From JBLHOS01 sp047623825 (GTDB taxonomy: Bacteria > Pseudomonadota > Alphaproteobacteria > Rhodobacterales > Rhodobacteraceae), in NCBI GenBank assembly GCA_047623825.1, contig JBLHOS010000076.1, forward strand, positions 1 to 14,700: a stretch of DNA of 14,700 nt, written 5' to 3'. The translations under genes were made by a program, and so were the position numbers. Every line of letters begins with the position of its first letter. Position 1 is the first letter of the stretch. The notes under the pieces were generated by a model. That model was not told the origin of the DNA, made no database searches, and saw only the letters and a list, made by a program, of their open reading frames with translations. This document shows, piece after piece, positions 14,186 to 14,700 of this stretch.

Positions 14186-14655
14186 CCGCGCAACGCCTGA
14201 TGGCTTCACTAAAGGCGCGGAACTGGCGTCTGACCACTGCCGAAAGCTGCACCGCGGGGTTGATTGCGGGCGCTGTTACGCAGATTGCCGGCAGTTCTGC
14301 CGTGTTTGACCGGGGGTATGTGACCTATTCCAACACCGCCAAGGTTGAGATGTTGGGCGTCTTACCTGCCACATTGGAGGCCTTTGGCGCTGTTTCTGAA
14401 CAGGTCGCCGCAGAAATGGTTCAGGGTGCACGCACGCTGTCTGGTGCGCAAATTGCAGTTTCTGTCACTGGGATCGCAGGGCCAGGCGGTTCTGAGCATA
14501 AGCCCGAGGGCCGGGTCTGTTTTGGATATAGTCTGGGGCAAACTGTCCAGACCGAAACCGTTGAGTTTGGCCCGCTTGGCCGCTCACAAGTTCGCACCGC
14601 AACTGTAGAGCATGCCTTGGACCGGTTGGTTCAACTGTTGGCCGAAGTGCCGTAG
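14182..14655 (+). CDS. pncC: CinA-family nicotinamide-nucleotide amidohydrolase (PncC type)
   Basis: 157 residues, a stand-alone CinA C-terminal domain. The family deamidates nicotinamide mononucleotide to nicotinate mononucleotide in NAD recycling. The N-terminal TAESCTAGLIAG (19-30) is the signature active-site segment. It is followed by YVTYSNTAKVEMLGV (46-60), VTGIAGPGG (95-103) and KPEGRVCFGY (107-116). The N-terminal CinA (MoCF-like) domain is absent, as in many proteobacteria. ATG at 14182 overlaps the pgpA stop as ATGA. No ribosome-binding site is visible, so translation probably depends on coupling. The last 25 nt overlap the 3' end of a convergent gene on the minus strand. Confidence 0.92.
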   Translation: MTAQRLMASLKARNWRLTTAESCTAGLIAGAVTQIAGSSAVFDRGYVTYSNTAKVEMLGVLPATLEAFGAVSEQVAAEMVQGARTLSGAQIAVSVTGIAGPGGSEHKPEGRVCFGYSLGQTVQTETVEFGPLGRSQVRTATVEHALDRLVQLLAEVP

Positions 14656-14700
14656 AGATCTTTGGCTCGCGCCTCAAATGCACGCACGATCCGCTGCATC
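14631..14700 (-). CDS. COQ10/RatA-like START-domain protein, C-terminal fragment
   Basis: The frame enters from the right edge and ends with TGA at 14631-14633. The visible 22 residues read RIVRAFEARAKDLYG near their middle, which resembles the C-terminal helix of the alphaproteobacterial coenzyme-Q-binding COQ10 family, often annotated as RatA-type toxin. In related genomes a COQ10-like gene commonly follows cinA. This is a short fragment, so the assignment leans on gene neighbourhood. The 3' end overlaps pncC by 25 nt in convergent orientation. Confidence 0.6.
   Translation of the reverse strand, partial: MQRIVRAFEARAKDLYGTSANS

Noticed and set aside
1..14700. Defence system, prophage, transposon, CRISPR array or integron
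   Set aside because: All genes are recognisable core functions in a conserved order, and no transposase, integrase, regular repeat array or tRNA was found.

Overview
The window looks like a chromosomal core region of an alphaproteobacterium, most likely of the Rhodobacteraceae/Roseobacter group. This rests on the gene order dusB-ntrB-ntrC-ntrY-ntrX-trkA-trkH-hfq-hflX, a fused ispDF gene, a short Hfq and moderately high GC with GTG/TTG starts. Gene identities are from protein motifs read by eye; no database search was made.

Left edge (1-373): the last codons of a penicillin-acylase-family hydrolase (+) end in a hairpin that spans the stop codon. A short repeat-bearing convergent gap follows, then the end of hflX (-).

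Minus-strand block, in transcription order from 12355 down to 370: dusB (tRNA dihydrouridine synthase), ntrB and ntrC (nitrogen sensor kinase and regulator), ntrY and ntrX (second, membrane-bound, two-component pair), a possible 61-codon small ORF, trkA and trkH (potassium uptake), hfq (RNA chaperone) and hflX (ribosome-associated GTPase). Most junctions are tight: GTGA overlaps at dusB/ntrB and hfq/hflX, 1 nt between ntrY and ntrX, and 3 nt between trkA and trkH. The larger gaps carry the likely control points: a hairpin between ntrC and ntrY, the small ORF between ntrX and trkA, and a promoter-like sequence with an inverted repeat before hfq.

Plus-strand block, from 12525 to the right edge: ispDF (isoprenoid MEP pathway), pgpA (phosphatidylglycerol synthesis) and pncC/cinA (nicotinamide-nucleotide amidase), joined by ATGA overlaps. 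It diverges from dusB across a 169-bp intergenic region. At the right edge it converges, with a 25-nt overlap, on the 3' end of a COQ10/RatA-like gene (-).

Most of the window is conserved housekeeping and nitrogen-regulation DNA. No mobile element, CRISPR array, rRNA or tRNA was seen, and no clearly new multi-gene system. The points most worth a second look are: the coupled small ORF before trkA; the bulged hairpin between ntrC and ntrY; an AT-rich patch in the ntrY ATPase domain with an altered G1 box; and the absence of the sigma-54 contact motif from both NtrC and NtrX.
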